Shown here in pieces: positions 27,701 through 35,839 of a stretch of 64,000 bases of DNA. The notes beneath the pieces are model-generated. The model searched no databases. It was not told the origin of the DNA and saw only the letters and a list, made by a program, of their open reading frames with translations. The DNA comes from a bacterium (GTDB lineage: Bacteria > Acidobacteriota > Thermoanaerobaculia > Multivoradales > J023): NCBI GenBank assembly GCA_024226315.1, contig JAAELT010000071.1:1-64000 (forward strand), given 5' to 3'. How positions within the stretch are numbered: the stretch's first letter is position 1; each line of letters starts with the position of its first letter. The position numbers were made by a program, and so were the translations under genes.

Positions 27701-28230
27701 AGAGTGGTCACATCGCGGCGCTGGGCATCGAGACCTACCTCAAGATGCTCGAGGAGACGGTCGCCGAGCTCAAGGGCGAGGCGCCGGATCAGCCGCCGTC
27801 TGTGGCGCTCGACCTGCCGGTGGCGATGTCGATTCCCGAGGACTACGTGGGCGACGCCAACCTGCGCATGGAGATCTACCGGCGCCTGGCCTCGGGTGAG
27901 GAAGAGGAGAAAGCGGTGCTCACCGAGCTGCGCGACCGCTTCGGCCCGCCGCCCGAGGGCGTGCGGACGTTGATCCGGGTGGCGGCGCTCAAACACCTCG
28001 CCGAGTCGTTGCGATTGCAGGCGATCTCGGCTCGCGGCGACAAACTGGTGATGCGCCTGCGCCAGGACGCCCGCATCGATCCCGACCGTTTGATCGAGCT
28101 GGTGTCGAAGCGCCCGGGCACGCGCTTTTCCCCCTCGGGCGCGCTGACGCTTTCGGGGGTTGCCGCCGGGGGCGCCATCGACACGGCGCGCGAGGTGCTC
28201 GAATCGCTCCGCACGGCTGGGGAGGCTTGA
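24721..28230 (+). CDS. mfd: Transcription-repair coupling factor
   Basis: The 1169-residue protein has the complete Mfd layout: a UvrB-like N-terminal module (YFPAPSLSPYQEAEISLL) and the CarD-like RNA polymerase interaction domain (LKIGDFVVHSDHGIGQF at about 484-500). The translocase follows, with Walker A GDVGFGKTE near 659 and a DEEQ box at 760, then the TRG motif region and C-terminal TRCF domain. It removes stalled RNA polymerase from lesions and recruits UvrA. It sits 5 bp after ftsB and overlaps the next foldase gene by one base. Length is normal for the family. Confidence 0.97.
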   Translation: MSVPAVSAVAARAPSFWDDLSPMLRESAPYRQLASRLGEVVRLPVPAAAWVTELLAEDFGRPLLVIVPHETEAYAWIEAARLFSSVPGSDHAAYFPAPSLSPYQEAEISLLVRAEESRTVDRIARGLARTVVTTPRALFRRLPRGEDFARTALEILPEEEIPLDDLIEHLVRWGYRRSDLVFEVGQFAVRGGVFDIFPPGCRLPVRLDLFGDTVESLRSFEPESQRSRDSLERLELLPLSLFPRGAGEASRVADLLAEQLGTQISQEMAERLTALREGDGFDGWEHYLPLLVEETFALPEALENPLVVALDPSSLADEVMHHAEILEVEFRSRTAHGRPAIAPEALEHSAERVAEVIENADVRLGDLFTRNDEAVDFAAGFTDLMHDRLALFPREVETARSRGDRVVLVTAEDHRERLAEMLEGREVAVGSAGVELATGELGRGFHLPAAGLSVFGERQLLRRSPLARPKARKRRFGPFLSSLRDLKIGDFVVHSDHGIGQFVALRNLGEAFTDAPRSGEDLPPELAAAAPGRAGEVEVMEIAYNDGKRLLLPLSRLDQVQKYSGIEGLAPRLDRLGGTSWRRTKRRIKKGMRDMAAELLKLYAERQLAQAPVIEGGSDMHRQFDAAFEFDETPDQLDAIEAIQDDLSKSRPMDRLLCGDVGFGKTEVAMRAALTAVDGGYQVAVLAPTTILADQHLETFRRRFANTPVEIDMLSRFRSAKQARDIEKRLAAHKIDILIGTHRLLGSKVSFAKLGLVIIDEEQRFGVAHKERLKHLRKDVHVLAMSATPVPRTLQLSLAGVRDLSLIETPPRDRMAIETAILPFDPRLIREAVEFELERQGQVYYVYNRVESIEKMAVYLKEIIPGIKITVGHGQMDEKELSRRMHAFVAGEYQLLLATTIIENGIDIPNVNTMIVHRADRFGLSQLYQLRGRVGRSDQLAFCYLLVASDRVLTQEARKRLDAIREFTELGAGFRVAGRDLEIRGAGNLLGAEQSGHIAALGIETYLKMLEETVAELKGEAPDQPPSVALDLPVAMSIPEDYVGDANLRMEIYRRLASGEEEEKAVLTELRDRFGPPPEGVRTLIRVAALKHLAESLRLQAISARGDKLVMRLRQDARIDPDRLIELVSKRPGTRFSPSGALTLSGVAAGGAIDTAREVLESLRTAGEA

Positions 28231-29099
28231 TGTCGACAGGTGTTCGTTTTTTCGCTCAGGCCGCCGCCCCGGTGGCGCTGGTCGCGGCGCTGCTCTCGGC
28301 CTGCGAGCAGCCGGCCACCTTCGACGCCGACGTGGTGGTGCGGATCGACGGCGAGGAGATCTCCTACGGCGGATTCGAGGCCTACCTGCAGGCCAACGTC
28401 GAGGGGGTCGAGACGGCTTCTGAAGCCGAGCTATACAGCGCCCTGTTCGACCAGTTCCTGGACGAGCAGCTGCTCATCCGCATTGCCATCGAGCGCGGCC
28501 TGGTGGATCCTGGCGTGGATCAGCGCCAGGCGGTGGAGTACTTGCTGCGGGGCGATCCCCGGCAGCCCTGGGAGCCGCGCCAAGTCCGCGCCTACTACGA
28601 GGTGCACCGCGCGGAGTACGAGCGCCCGGCGGAGGTCCATCTGCGGCAGATCCTGGTGCAGGGCCGCGACGCCGCCGAGCAGGCGCGCGACGCGATCGCC
28701 GCCGGTGAGGACTTCGCGCAGGTCGCGGCACGGTTCTCGCAGGAGCCCAACGCGCAGCTGGGCGGGGATCAGGGGCGCCTGGCGCGCCAGGATCTACCCG
28801 TCGCCTACGTCGACGCGATCTTCGAGCTGGAGCCGGGAGAGGTCACCGACATCATTCCGGCCGACTACGGGTTCCATCTCTTCCAGGTCATGGAGCACTA
28901 CCCGCAAGAGGTGGTACCGTTCGAACAGGTCGAGGGCGAGATCCGGCGCACGCTGGAGCGCCTGAGTGTCGACGAGTCGGTCCAGGGCTTCATCCACGAG
29001 GCGCGGGAGCGCTACAATGTCACGATCTTTCCAGCCAACTTCCCCTTCGACTATCAGGGTGACTATGTCCATCAAGATCGTTCGCTCGACACTGACTAA
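28230..29099 (+). CDS. Parvulin-type peptidyl-prolyl isomerase lipoprotein
   Basis: The 289-residue product has a signal sequence with lipobox LLSAC, so it is a predicted lipoprotein. A SurA/PrsA-like chaperone segment is followed by a parvulin domain at about residues 132-235. It is recognised by VHLRQILVQGRDAAEQARDA, FAQVAARFSQEPNAQLGGDQ, GRLARQDLPVAYVDAIFEL and YGFHLFQVME. It should assist folding of exported proteins. ATG overlaps the mfd stop (TGATG) with GGGGAGG upstream. The next foldase gene begins inside its 3' end, so the two are coupled. Confidence 0.9.
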   Translation: MSTGVRFFAQAAAPVALVAALLSACEQPATFDADVVVRIDGEEISYGGFEAYLQANVEGVETASEAELYSALFDQFLDEQLLIRIAIERGLVDPGVDQRQAVEYLLRGDPRQPWEPRQVRAYYEVHRAEYERPAEVHLRQILVQGRDAAEQARDAIAAGEDFAQVAARFSQEPNAQLGGDQGRLARQDLPVAYVDAIFELEPGEVTDIIPADYGFHLFQVMEHYPQEVVPFEQVEGEIRRTLERLSVDESVQGFIHEARERYNVTIFPANFPFDYQGDYVHQDRSLDTD

Positions 29100-30195
29100 C
29101 CGGACCTCCGCCGCGGCGCTGGCCACCGTCTTCGCTCTGGCCACGCTGACGTCACCGGTGGGCGCCGAGGAGATCAACCGCATCGTGCTGCGGGTCAACG
29201 AGGAGATCCTGACCCTGCACGAATACGAGTCCCGCAAGGCCAGCGAGATCTCCACCCTCCTGGCGGACAATCGTCTCGATTCACAGCAGCGCCAGGAACA
29301 GCTCGAGCTGGTGGGGAAGATGGTGATGCAGAGCATGTTCTCGGAGATGCTGCTGCTGTCGTTCGCCAACCAGCAGAGCATCCGGATCACCGAGACCGAG
29401 GTCGAAGAAGCGGTGCGCGGGCTGATGGAGCGTCAAGGAATCACGACCCAGTCGCAGCTCACCCAGGCTCTCGCACAGTCGGGGATGACCATGGACGACC
29501 TGCGCGACAACACCCGGCGCGAGCTGCTCTGGCAGCAGGTGGTCGGCCGCGAGGTGCAGCCCAAGGTGGCGATAGGCGAAGAGGAGCTGCGCGCCTACTA
29601 CCGCAACAACCAGGACCAGTTCGCGATTCCGGAGCAGCGGTGGCTGAAAGAAGTCATCGTGCTCGAGGCCAGTGGCCTGGACGCTCCCGAGCTGCTGAGC
29701 CAGGCCGAGGAGATCCACGCCGCGCTGATCGCCGGCGGCGAGCTCGAGGCGGTGGTCGAGCCCTATCGCGAGAAGGGGGTCGCCACCGGCGTGATCGACC
29801 TCGAATGGCTGCGCCAGGACGAGCTCGAGAGCTCGCTGGCCGAGGCCGCCTGGGGACTCCAGGCGGGCGACTACTCGGCGCCGGTGGCGGCCCGGGGCGG
29901 CTACCACATCCTGCTGGTGGCGGGCCTTCGCGAGGCCGGCATGAAGCCGCTCAAAGAGGTCGAGCAGATCATCATGCGCAGAGAATACGGCGCTCGGTTC
30001 AACCGTGAGCTGCGGACTTTCCTGGCCGATCTCGAAGAAAAGTCCTACATTCACGAGAATCTGCCCCCCGAGGCAGTGGGCTACCGAGCCCTGGCTTCCG
30101 GCTTCGAGGCCGAAGACGAGCTGGAACTCTTCCGGGCGCCGGTGCTCGAGGTTCCGGCCGAGTCCGAAGACGGCGAGGGCACCGGAAGCCGCTGA
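29065..30195 (+). CDS. SurA-like periplasmic chaperone/isomerase
   Basis: The 376-residue protein has a signal peptide ending VGA, then a SurA N-terminal domain (INRIVLRVNEEILTLHEYES and ITETEVEEAVRGLMERQGIT). A parvulin-like domain follows (RWLKEVIVLEA, DLEWLRQDELESSLAEAAWG, ARGGYHILLV). The parvulin part is divergent, so isomerase activity is uncertain, but the chaperone role in outer-membrane protein assembly is likely. The chosen ATG at 29065 gives the signal peptide and overlaps the previous gene by 35 bp. The gene is the last before the dcw cluster, with a 335-bp gap. Confidence 0.88.
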   Translation: MSIKIVRSTLTNRTSAAALATVFALATLTSPVGAEEINRIVLRVNEEILTLHEYESRKASEISTLLADNRLDSQQRQEQLELVGKMVMQSMFSEMLLLSFANQQSIRITETEVEEAVRGLMERQGITTQSQLTQALAQSGMTMDDLRDNTRRELLWQQVVGREVQPKVAIGEEELRAYYRNNQDQFAIPEQRWLKEVIVLEASGLDAPELLSQAEEIHAALIAGGELEAVVEPYREKGVATGVIDLEWLRQDELESSLAEAAWGLQAGDYSAPVAARGGYHILLVAGLREAGMKPLKEVEQIIMRREYGARFNRELRTFLADLEEKSYIHENLPPEAVGYRALASGFEAEDELELFRAPVLEVPAESEDGEGTGSR

Positions 30196-30260
30196 GGCTG
30201 GGCCACGAGAGGTCCGGCACCAACCTCAATATATTGTGGTGTCCGCGAGCGCAGCATCTA

Positions 30261-30266
30261 TATAAT
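30261..30266 (+). promoter_or_regulatory. Possible -10 box upstream of mraZ
   Basis: A perfect TATAAT lies in an AT-rich patch of the 335-bp gap before mraZ. A TTGTGG at 30234-30239 is the best -35 candidate, but the 21-bp spacing is too long, so the assignment is weak. If real, the mraZ leader would be about 260 nt and would include the MraZ repeats. Confidence 0.35.
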
Positions 30267-30444
30267 GGGCTGCACGGAATGTTGCGTTATTAGAAGCTCC
30301 GGGCGCCGGCCCGGTAATGGCATCGCGCGTTCCGCCCCCTGACCCCGGCTTCGACCGAGAGAGCCGCTCCCCGAATCGGTGATCGAGTCGGTGAAACGCG
30401 GTGTTTTCGCCGGGGGACCGGAGTGGAGTGTGTGCTGATCTGGT

Positions 30445-30484
30445 GGGGAACAAAGTGGAACAAAGTGGACAGAAGTGGCCTGAA
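30445..30484 (+). promoter_or_regulatory. MraZ operator: four 10-bp direct repeats
   Basis: Four repeats of 10 bp run GGGGAACAAA, GTGGAACAAA, GTGGACAGAA, GTGGCCTGAA, ending 46 bp before mraZ. Short TGGGN/GTGGR boxes at one-helical-turn spacing in front of mraZ are the known binding pattern of the MraZ repressor. Autoregulation of the whole dcw cluster from this site is expected. Confidence 0.8.
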
Positions 30485-30530
30485 CTGTTAGGGTTCGGGG
30501 ATATTTCCCCGCTCGAGGTGGGTGAGACTG

Positions 30531-30971
30531 ATGTTCCGTGGAAGTTCTCCAGCGAAGATCGACGACAAGGGACGTCTGAAAGTCCCAACAGAATTCCGTC
30601 GAATTCTGGAGGAGAGCCACGGCCGGGAGGTCTTCATCACCTCGGTGATGGGCCGTTCGGCGATGCTCTATCCCCTGCAGGTGTGGGAAGACATCGAGCG
30701 CAGGCTCGCGGAGGTGCCGTCCTCTGACCGTGCCAAGCAGCGGTTTCTCGAGCGGGTCAATTATTTCGGTCAGCAGTTACGGCTAGACGCGCAGGGTCGG
30801 GTGGTCATTCCGCAGATCCTGCGCGATCGGGCTGAGGTCACGGGCGAAGTCGTGGTCAGCGGCCGGATCGAGCACCTCGAGATCTGGAACCGCGAGCTCT
30901 TCGATCAGAAGCTGGTCGAAGAGCCCTTCACGGAGGACGACTTCGCGGCCCTGGCCGAGCGCGGGATCTGA
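30531..30971 (+). CDS. mraZ: Transcriptional regulator MraZ
   Basis: The 146-residue protein has the two AbrB-like halves of MraZ: MFRGSSPAKIDDKGRLKVPT at the start and RLDAQGRVVIPQILR with SGRIEHLEIWN in the second half. MraZ forms a ring and represses its own operon. The ATG at 30531 gives the canonical MFRG start; the open frame three codons upstream does not. The 10-bp repeats just upstream are its probable target. It is followed by rsmH after one base. Confidence 0.96.
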   Translation: MFRGSSPAKIDDKGRLKVPTEFRRILEESHGREVFITSVMGRSAMLYPLQVWEDIERRLAEVPSSDRAKQRFLERVNYFGQQLRLDAQGRVVIPQILRDRAEVTGEVVVSGRIEHLEIWNRELFDQKLVEEPFTEDDFAALAERGI

Positions 30972-30972
30972 A

Positions 30973-31920
30973 TTGGAGACACCCCTTGGAGATTTCGCGC
31001 ATACGCCGGTTCTGCTCGCCGAGACGGTTCGACTGTTGGATCTGTCGCGGGGCGGCCTGTTCGTCGATTGCACGGTGGGGCTCGGAGGCCACGCTCGCGC
31101 GATCCTCGAGAGCCGCTTTGCAGCGAAGTTGGTAGGTATCGATCGTGATCGGCAAGCTCTCGAGCTCGCCGCCGAGCGTCTCCAGGACCTCGGTGAACGG
31201 GTGCAATTGGTCGTCGGGCGTTTCGACCAGCTGGAGGACCGTCTGGCCGAGCTCGGAATCGATCGCGCGAGCGGGATCATCGCCGATCTCGGCGTTTCGT
31301 CGATGCAGCTCGAGTCCGCCGAGCGTGGTTTTTCTTTCATGCACCAGGGGCCCCTCGACATGCGGATGGGGGCCGGAGAGCTCACTGCCACGGACATCGT
31401 CAACGACTACCCGGAGAAGGAATTGAGCAGGATCTTCCATGAATTCGGCGAAGAGAGGCACTCGCGGCGGATCGCCCGGGCGATCGTCGAAGCCCGGAGC
31501 GAGGCGCCGATCGAGACCACCGGCCAGCTGCGCGACCTGGTGGAGCGGGCACAGCCCCGCCCGCGCCGCGGTCCCCGGAGGCGGAGCATCCACCCGGCCA
31601 CGCGGACGTTTCAGGCCTTGCGCATCGAGGTCAACCAGGAGCTCGATCAGCTTCGCGAGCTGCTGGAGCAGTCGGTGCGCATGTTGGAGCGGGACGGCCG
31701 GCTGGTGGTGATCTCGTACCACAGCCTGGAGGACCGCATCGTCAAGCACACGCTGCGCGACCTGGCGACCGGCGAGATCGAGCCGATCACCGGCCGGCCG
31801 CGAGCCGAGAGCCGGGTGATCGAGGTGTTGACCCGCAAGCCGGTGCGGCCCACGGCAGAGGAAGTGGCGGCCAACCCGCGGTCGCGGTCGGCGAGGCTGC
31901 GCGCCGCGAGGAGGCTGTAG
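30973..31920 (+). CDS. rsmH: 16S rRNA (cytosine-1402-N4)-methyltransferase RsmH
   Basis: The 315-residue protein is RsmH (MraW), which methylates C1402 in the ribosomal decoding site using S-adenosylmethionine. Landmarks are HTPVLLAETV, DCTVGLGGHARAIL, GIIADLGVSSMQLE, RGFSFMHQGPLDMRM and TFQALRIEVNQEL, then YHSLEDRIVK near the end. The start is TTG at 30973, one base after the mraZ stop. Position in the dcw cluster is the usual one. Confidence 0.96.
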   Translation: METPLGDFAHTPVLLAETVRLLDLSRGGLFVDCTVGLGGHARAILESRFAAKLVGIDRDRQALELAAERLQDLGERVQLVVGRFDQLEDRLAELGIDRASGIIADLGVSSMQLESAERGFSFMHQGPLDMRMGAGELTATDIVNDYPEKELSRIFHEFGEERHSRRIARAIVEARSEAPIETTGQLRDLVERAQPRPRRGPRRRSIHPATRTFQALRIEVNQELDQLRELLEQSVRMLERDGRLVVISYHSLEDRIVKHTLRDLATGEIEPITGRPRAESRVIEVLTRKPVRPTAEEVAANPRSRSARLRAARRL

Positions 31921-31974
31921 CCGGGAGGAGACTGTAGCCCCCGCAAGTCCCGAGAAGACTGTCAGGAATTCGCT

Positions 31975-32367
31975 GTGAGAAGCCCCTACGCCATCCACCG
32001 TCCGGTCGAGAACACCTACCTGGTGCGCGAGCGCGACAGACGCCTGCTGCGCGAGCTGCTGGGCGTGGTGGCCGTGGTGTTGGCGCTCGGCGGTGGCCTG
32101 CTCGCCTACACCTGGGTCCACATCGAGATCCTGGGCACCGGCTACCGGATCGACGATCACGAGAAGCGACTGCACGAGCTGCTGGAGGAGGAGCGCCGGC
32201 TGCGCCTGGAGGCGTCGTACCAGGCCCACCCCGAGCGGATCGAGGAGCGCGCCCGGCAGGATCTGGACATGCGGGAGCCGACGCTCGAACAGACCCTCTT
32301 CTACCAGGAGCTGACCTCCCAGGAGGTGGCCTCCCAGGAGCTCACCTCTCAGGAGCTGACACGGTGA
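31975..32367 (+). CDS. ftsL: FtsL-like cell division protein
   Basis: The 130-residue protein has a short cytoplasmic part, one membrane helix (LLGVVAVVLALGGGLLAYTW) and a periplasmic coiled coil (DHEKRLHELLEEERRLRLEA) followed by ARQDLDMREPT. This and the place between rsmH and ftsI identify FtsL, partner of FtsB and FtsQ. Sequence conservation of FtsL is low, so position is the main support. The last 20 codons are four 15-bp tandem repeats (QELTS, QEVAS, QELTS, QELTR), unusual for the family. The start is GTG, and the stop overlaps ftsI by four bases. Confidence 0.82.
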   Translation: MRSPYAIHRPVENTYLVRERDRRLLRELLGVVAVVLALGGGLLAYTWVHIEILGTGYRIDDHEKRLHELLEEERRLRLEASYQAHPERIEERARQDLDMREPTLEQTLFYQELTSQEVASQELTSQELTR

Positions 32368-34352
32368 AGAGCAACCGGCTGATTCTGCTCGCGGTGCTCT
32401 CGGGCCTGTGGCTGTGCGCGATCTTGTTTCGCCTGTACGACCTGCAGGTGAATCGCCACGACAGCTTCCGGGACCTCGCCCTGAGGCAGCAGCAGAAGAT
32501 GGTGAAGCTGCATCCCCCGCGCGGCACGATTTTCGACGCCGCCGGCCGCGAGCTGGCGGTGTCGGTGGAGGTGAGCTCGGCGACCGCCAATCCGCAGCTG
32601 GTCGAGGATCCCGCGGCGACCGCCGCGGCGCTGGCCACCGTGCTCGAGGTCGATGTCGAACGCCTCGAAAGGGCGCTGGCGTCGGACCGGGAGTTCGTGT
32701 GGGTGAAGCGCAAGCTCGATCCGCCGCAGGCGGCGCGGGTTCGGGCACTCGAGCTGGAGGGTGTCCAGTTCGTCCGCGAGTCGAAGCGCTACTACCCGCT
32801 GCGCAGCCTGGCGGCGCAGGTGCTGGGCTATGTCGGCACCGACAACACCGGCCTCGCCGGCCTCGAGTTCCTCTACGACGACACGGTGGCGAGCGAGCCC
32901 GGCCGCCGCAAGGTGGTGCGTGACGCCCGCCGCGGCACCGTGCTCTACCCCAACCTGGAGCGGGCGGACGCGAAGCCGGGCAAGGACCTGCACCTGACGC
33001 TCGACGCCGCCATCCAGCACGTCGTCGAGCGCGAGCTGACCGCGGCGATCGAGAGCACCGGCGCCAGCAAGGGCATGGTGGTGGTGATGGATCCGGCCAC
33101 CGGCGGGATCCTCGCCATGGCCTCGCACCCCACCTTCGACCCCAACGACTTCAATGCCTACCCGAAGAGCCACTGGCGCAATCAGCCAGTCCAGGACGTC
33201 TTCGAGCCCGGCTCGACGTTCAAGCTGGTGACGCTGGCCGCGGCGCTCGAGGAGGGCGTGGTCGACCCGCTCGAGACTATCGACTGCGAGATGGGCGGCA
33301 TCACGCTGTCCGGCGTGCGGATCGCCGACCACAGGTCCTTCGGCGACCTGACGACGCGCGAGATCATCGCCAAGTCTTCCAACGTCGGGACGATCAAGCT
33401 CGGCTTCGCCGCCGGCCGCGAGCGCCTGTGGCAGACGATCGGAAAGCTCGGCTTCGGCCGCCCGACGGGGATCGACCTGCCCAGCGAGAGCTCCGGCATC
33501 TCGCGTCCTATCGGCAGCTGGTCGAAGCTGTCACCCGCCTACATCTCGTTTGGCCACGGCATCTCGGTCACCGGCCTGCAACTGACGGGTGCCTTCGCGG
33601 TGATCGCCAACGGCGGCCGCCTGGTGGAGCCCTACATTGTCGCCTCGGTCGGCGACGAGCCGGCACGCAAGACAGTGGTCCGCGATTGGCCGATCTCGCC
33701 GTCCTCGGTGAGGCAGGCGCGCAGCATGCTCGAGAGCGTGGTGATCGAAGGCACCGCCAAGGCCGCCGCGTTGCCGGGGTATCGTGCCGCCGGCAAGACC
33801 GGCACGGCCCAGAAGGCGATCCCGGGGCAGGGCTACGTGGCCGGCAAGTACATCGCCAGCTTCGTCGGGTTCGCTCCGATCAGGGATCCCGCGCTGGTGT
33901 GCGCCGTGGTGCTGGACGAGCCCTGGCCGAGGTATCACGGCGGCGAGGCCGCGGCGCCGGTGTTCCAGAAGATCGCCACCCAGGTGCTGTTGCGCCTCGG
34001 CGTGCCGCCGGATCGCGGGCGGGACGAGACACCGCCGCCGGCCGGAAGGTCCCGGCGTTCGAACGTTCGGCGTGCCGCGGCGGAGCCTCGCCGGGCGGGC
34101 GCTGACGTGGAGGCGGTTGGAGCGGAGGTGGTCAGAGCGGAGGTGCCCGCCGGCACCGTGCCGGACTTCGCCGGGCTCTCTGCCCGCCAGGCGGTGTCGC
34201 TGTCCGCCGATGCCGGCCTTCATCTGGCGCTCAACGGTCACGGCGTGGTGGCGCGCCAGTCGCCCTCACCGGGCACGCCGCTGGAAGCCACGGGCGCCAG
34301 CGTCGAGCTCTGGCTCGCGGCCACGGGGCTTGTCGCCGAGGGGGTGATGTGA
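32364..34352 (+). CDS. ftsI: Septal transpeptidase FtsI (PBP3) with PASTA domain
   Basis: The 662-residue class B penicillin-binding protein has one N-terminal membrane helix, a dimerisation domain (PPRGTIFDAAGRELAVS) and a transpeptidase domain. The active-site motifs are STFK at residues 284-287, SSN at 338-340 and KTG at 478-480. A C-terminal PASTA domain (VPDFAGLSARQAVSLSADAG to VELWL, about 590-655) is present, as in many non-proteobacterial FtsI proteins. It crosslinks septal peptidoglycan with FtsW. GTG start overlaps ftsL by four bases. Confidence 0.96.
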   Translation: MKSNRLILLAVLSGLWLCAILFRLYDLQVNRHDSFRDLALRQQQKMVKLHPPRGTIFDAAGRELAVSVEVSSATANPQLVEDPAATAAALATVLEVDVERLERALASDREFVWVKRKLDPPQAARVRALELEGVQFVRESKRYYPLRSLAAQVLGYVGTDNTGLAGLEFLYDDTVASEPGRRKVVRDARRGTVLYPNLERADAKPGKDLHLTLDAAIQHVVERELTAAIESTGASKGMVVVMDPATGGILAMASHPTFDPNDFNAYPKSHWRNQPVQDVFEPGSTFKLVTLAAALEEGVVDPLETIDCEMGGITLSGVRIADHRSFGDLTTREIIAKSSNVGTIKLGFAAGRERLWQTIGKLGFGRPTGIDLPSESSGISRPIGSWSKLSPAYISFGHGISVTGLQLTGAFAVIANGGRLVEPYIVASVGDEPARKTVVRDWPISPSSVRQARSMLESVVIEGTAKAAALPGYRAAGKTGTAQKAIPGQGYVAGKYIASFVGFAPIRDPALVCAVVLDEPWPRYHGGEAAAPVFQKIATQVLLRLGVPPDRGRDETPPPAGRSRRSNVRRAAAEPRRAGADVEAVGAEVVRAEVPAGTVPDFAGLSARQAVSLSADAGLHLALNGHGVVARQSPSPGTPLEATGASVELWLAATGLVAEGVM

Positions 34353-35839
34353 TGCGCCTCCACCAGCTGTTCGACGAGCTGCCGGCGCGGTACCTGCCGC
34401 CCGAGGATCCCGAGATCACCGGCATCCGGCACGATTCGCGCGAGGTCGCGCCTGGAGACCTGTTCGTGGCGATGACCGGCGAGAGCTTCGACGGCCGCGC
34501 GTTCGCCACAGGCGCGGCGGAGCTGGGCGCGGTGGCGGCGTTCGGCCGGGGGCCGGCGCCGGACGGGCTCGAGGTGCCCTGGGTGGAGGTCGAGGAGCCG
34601 CGCCGCTGGCTCGGACCGGTCTCGGCGCGCCTGTACGGTCATCCGGAAGAGCGGCTGAAGATGGTCGGCGTCACCGGCACCAACGGCAAGTCGACCGTGG
34701 CGACCCTGATCGCCCGCATGCTCGAGGCCGACGGCTGTCCGGCCGGCGTGCTGGGCACCCTGGGCTGTCACTTCCGTGACATCTCCTACCCAGCGGGCAG
34801 GACGACGCGCGAGGCCAGCGAGGTCTTCAGGATCCTGGGGGAGATGCGCGCCTCGGGTGCCCGCGCCGCCGTGGTCGAGGTCTCCTCCCACGCCCTGGTG
34901 CTCGGCCGCCTGGCGGGGGCCAGCTTCGACGTCGCCCTGTTCACCAACCTGACGCGCGACCATCTCGATTTCCACGGCGATCTCGAATCGTACTTCGCCG
35001 CCAAGCGCCGGCTCTTCGATCAGCTCAAGCCGGCGGGCCGCTCGGTGGTGTCGCTGGGCGACGGCTTCGGCGAGCGCCTGGCGGCGGAGCTCGAGGGTCC
35101 GCTGACTTTCGGCCCCGGCGGCGCGGTCTCGGCGCTCGAGGCGGAGCTGGCTCTCGATGGCACCCGCGGCGTGATCGACACGCCGCGCGGCCGGATCCGC
35201 TTCCGCTCACCGCTGATCGGTCGCTACAACCTCGAGAACCTGGTGGCGGCGGTCGCGGCCGGCGAGGCCCTGGGCTTGTCGCACGAGTCGATCACCGCGG
35301 CCATCGGTGGCCAGGAGCCGCTGGCCGGGCGGCTCGATCCGGTCGAGGCCGGCCAGGGTTTTCCGGCCTTCATCGACTTCGCCCACACCCCCACCGCGCT
35401 CGAGGCGCTGCTGAGCTCGGTGGCCGAGCTGACCGAGCGCGAGATCGTGCTGGTCTTCGGCTGCGGCGGCGACCGCGACCAGGGCAAGAGGGTGATCATG
35501 GGCCGCATCGCCGGCCGTCTGGCGCAGGTGCCGGTGGTGACCTCGGACAATCCTCGCGGCGAGGATCCGGAGGCGATCCTCCAGATGGTCGAGGAGGGGC
35601 TGCGGGAGAGCGGCAACACCGGCTACCACCTGGTGGCCGATCGCGGTGAGGCGATCCGCCGCGCGGCGGCCTTGGCCGCCGAACGCGAGGACGCGGTGCT
35701 GCTGGTCGCGGGCAAGGGCCACCAGAGCGAGCAGATCGTCGGCGGTGAGAGGATGCCGTTCTCCGACCGCGAGGAGCTGGAGGCTGTATTGTCTGGAGCC
35801 GCGGACGGCTCGGTGGAGGTTTCCCATGGTCGAGCGTAG
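34352..35839 (+). CDS. murE: UDP-MurNAc-tripeptide synthetase (meso-DAP adding)
   Basis: The 495-residue Mur ligase adds the third stem amino acid to UDP-MurNAc-L-Ala-D-Glu with ATP. Motifs are GVTGTNGKSTVATL (ATP site), EVSSHALVLGRL and FTNLTRDHLDFHG. In the C-terminal domain SDNPRGEDPE carries the DNPR signature of enzymes using meso-diaminopimelate. This fits a diderm wall. ATG at 34352 overlaps the ftsI stop by one base. The final part overlaps murF by 14 bp. Confidence 0.96.
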   Translation: MRLHQLFDELPARYLPPEDPEITGIRHDSREVAPGDLFVAMTGESFDGRAFATGAAELGAVAAFGRGPAPDGLEVPWVEVEEPRRWLGPVSARLYGHPEERLKMVGVTGTNGKSTVATLIARMLEADGCPAGVLGTLGCHFRDISYPAGRTTREASEVFRILGEMRASGARAAVVEVSSHALVLGRLAGASFDVALFTNLTRDHLDFHGDLESYFAAKRRLFDQLKPAGRSVVSLGDGFGERLAAELEGPLTFGPGGAVSALEAELALDGTRGVIDTPRGRIRFRSPLIGRYNLENLVAAVAAGEALGLSHESITAAIGGQEPLAGRLDPVEAGQGFPAFIDFAHTPTALEALLSSVAELTEREIVLVFGCGGDRDQGKRVIMGRIAGRLAQVPVVTSDNPRGEDPEAILQMVEEGLRESGNTGYHLVADRGEAIRRAAALAAEREDAVLLVAGKGHQSEQIVGGERMPFSDREELEAVLSGAADGSVEVSHGRA

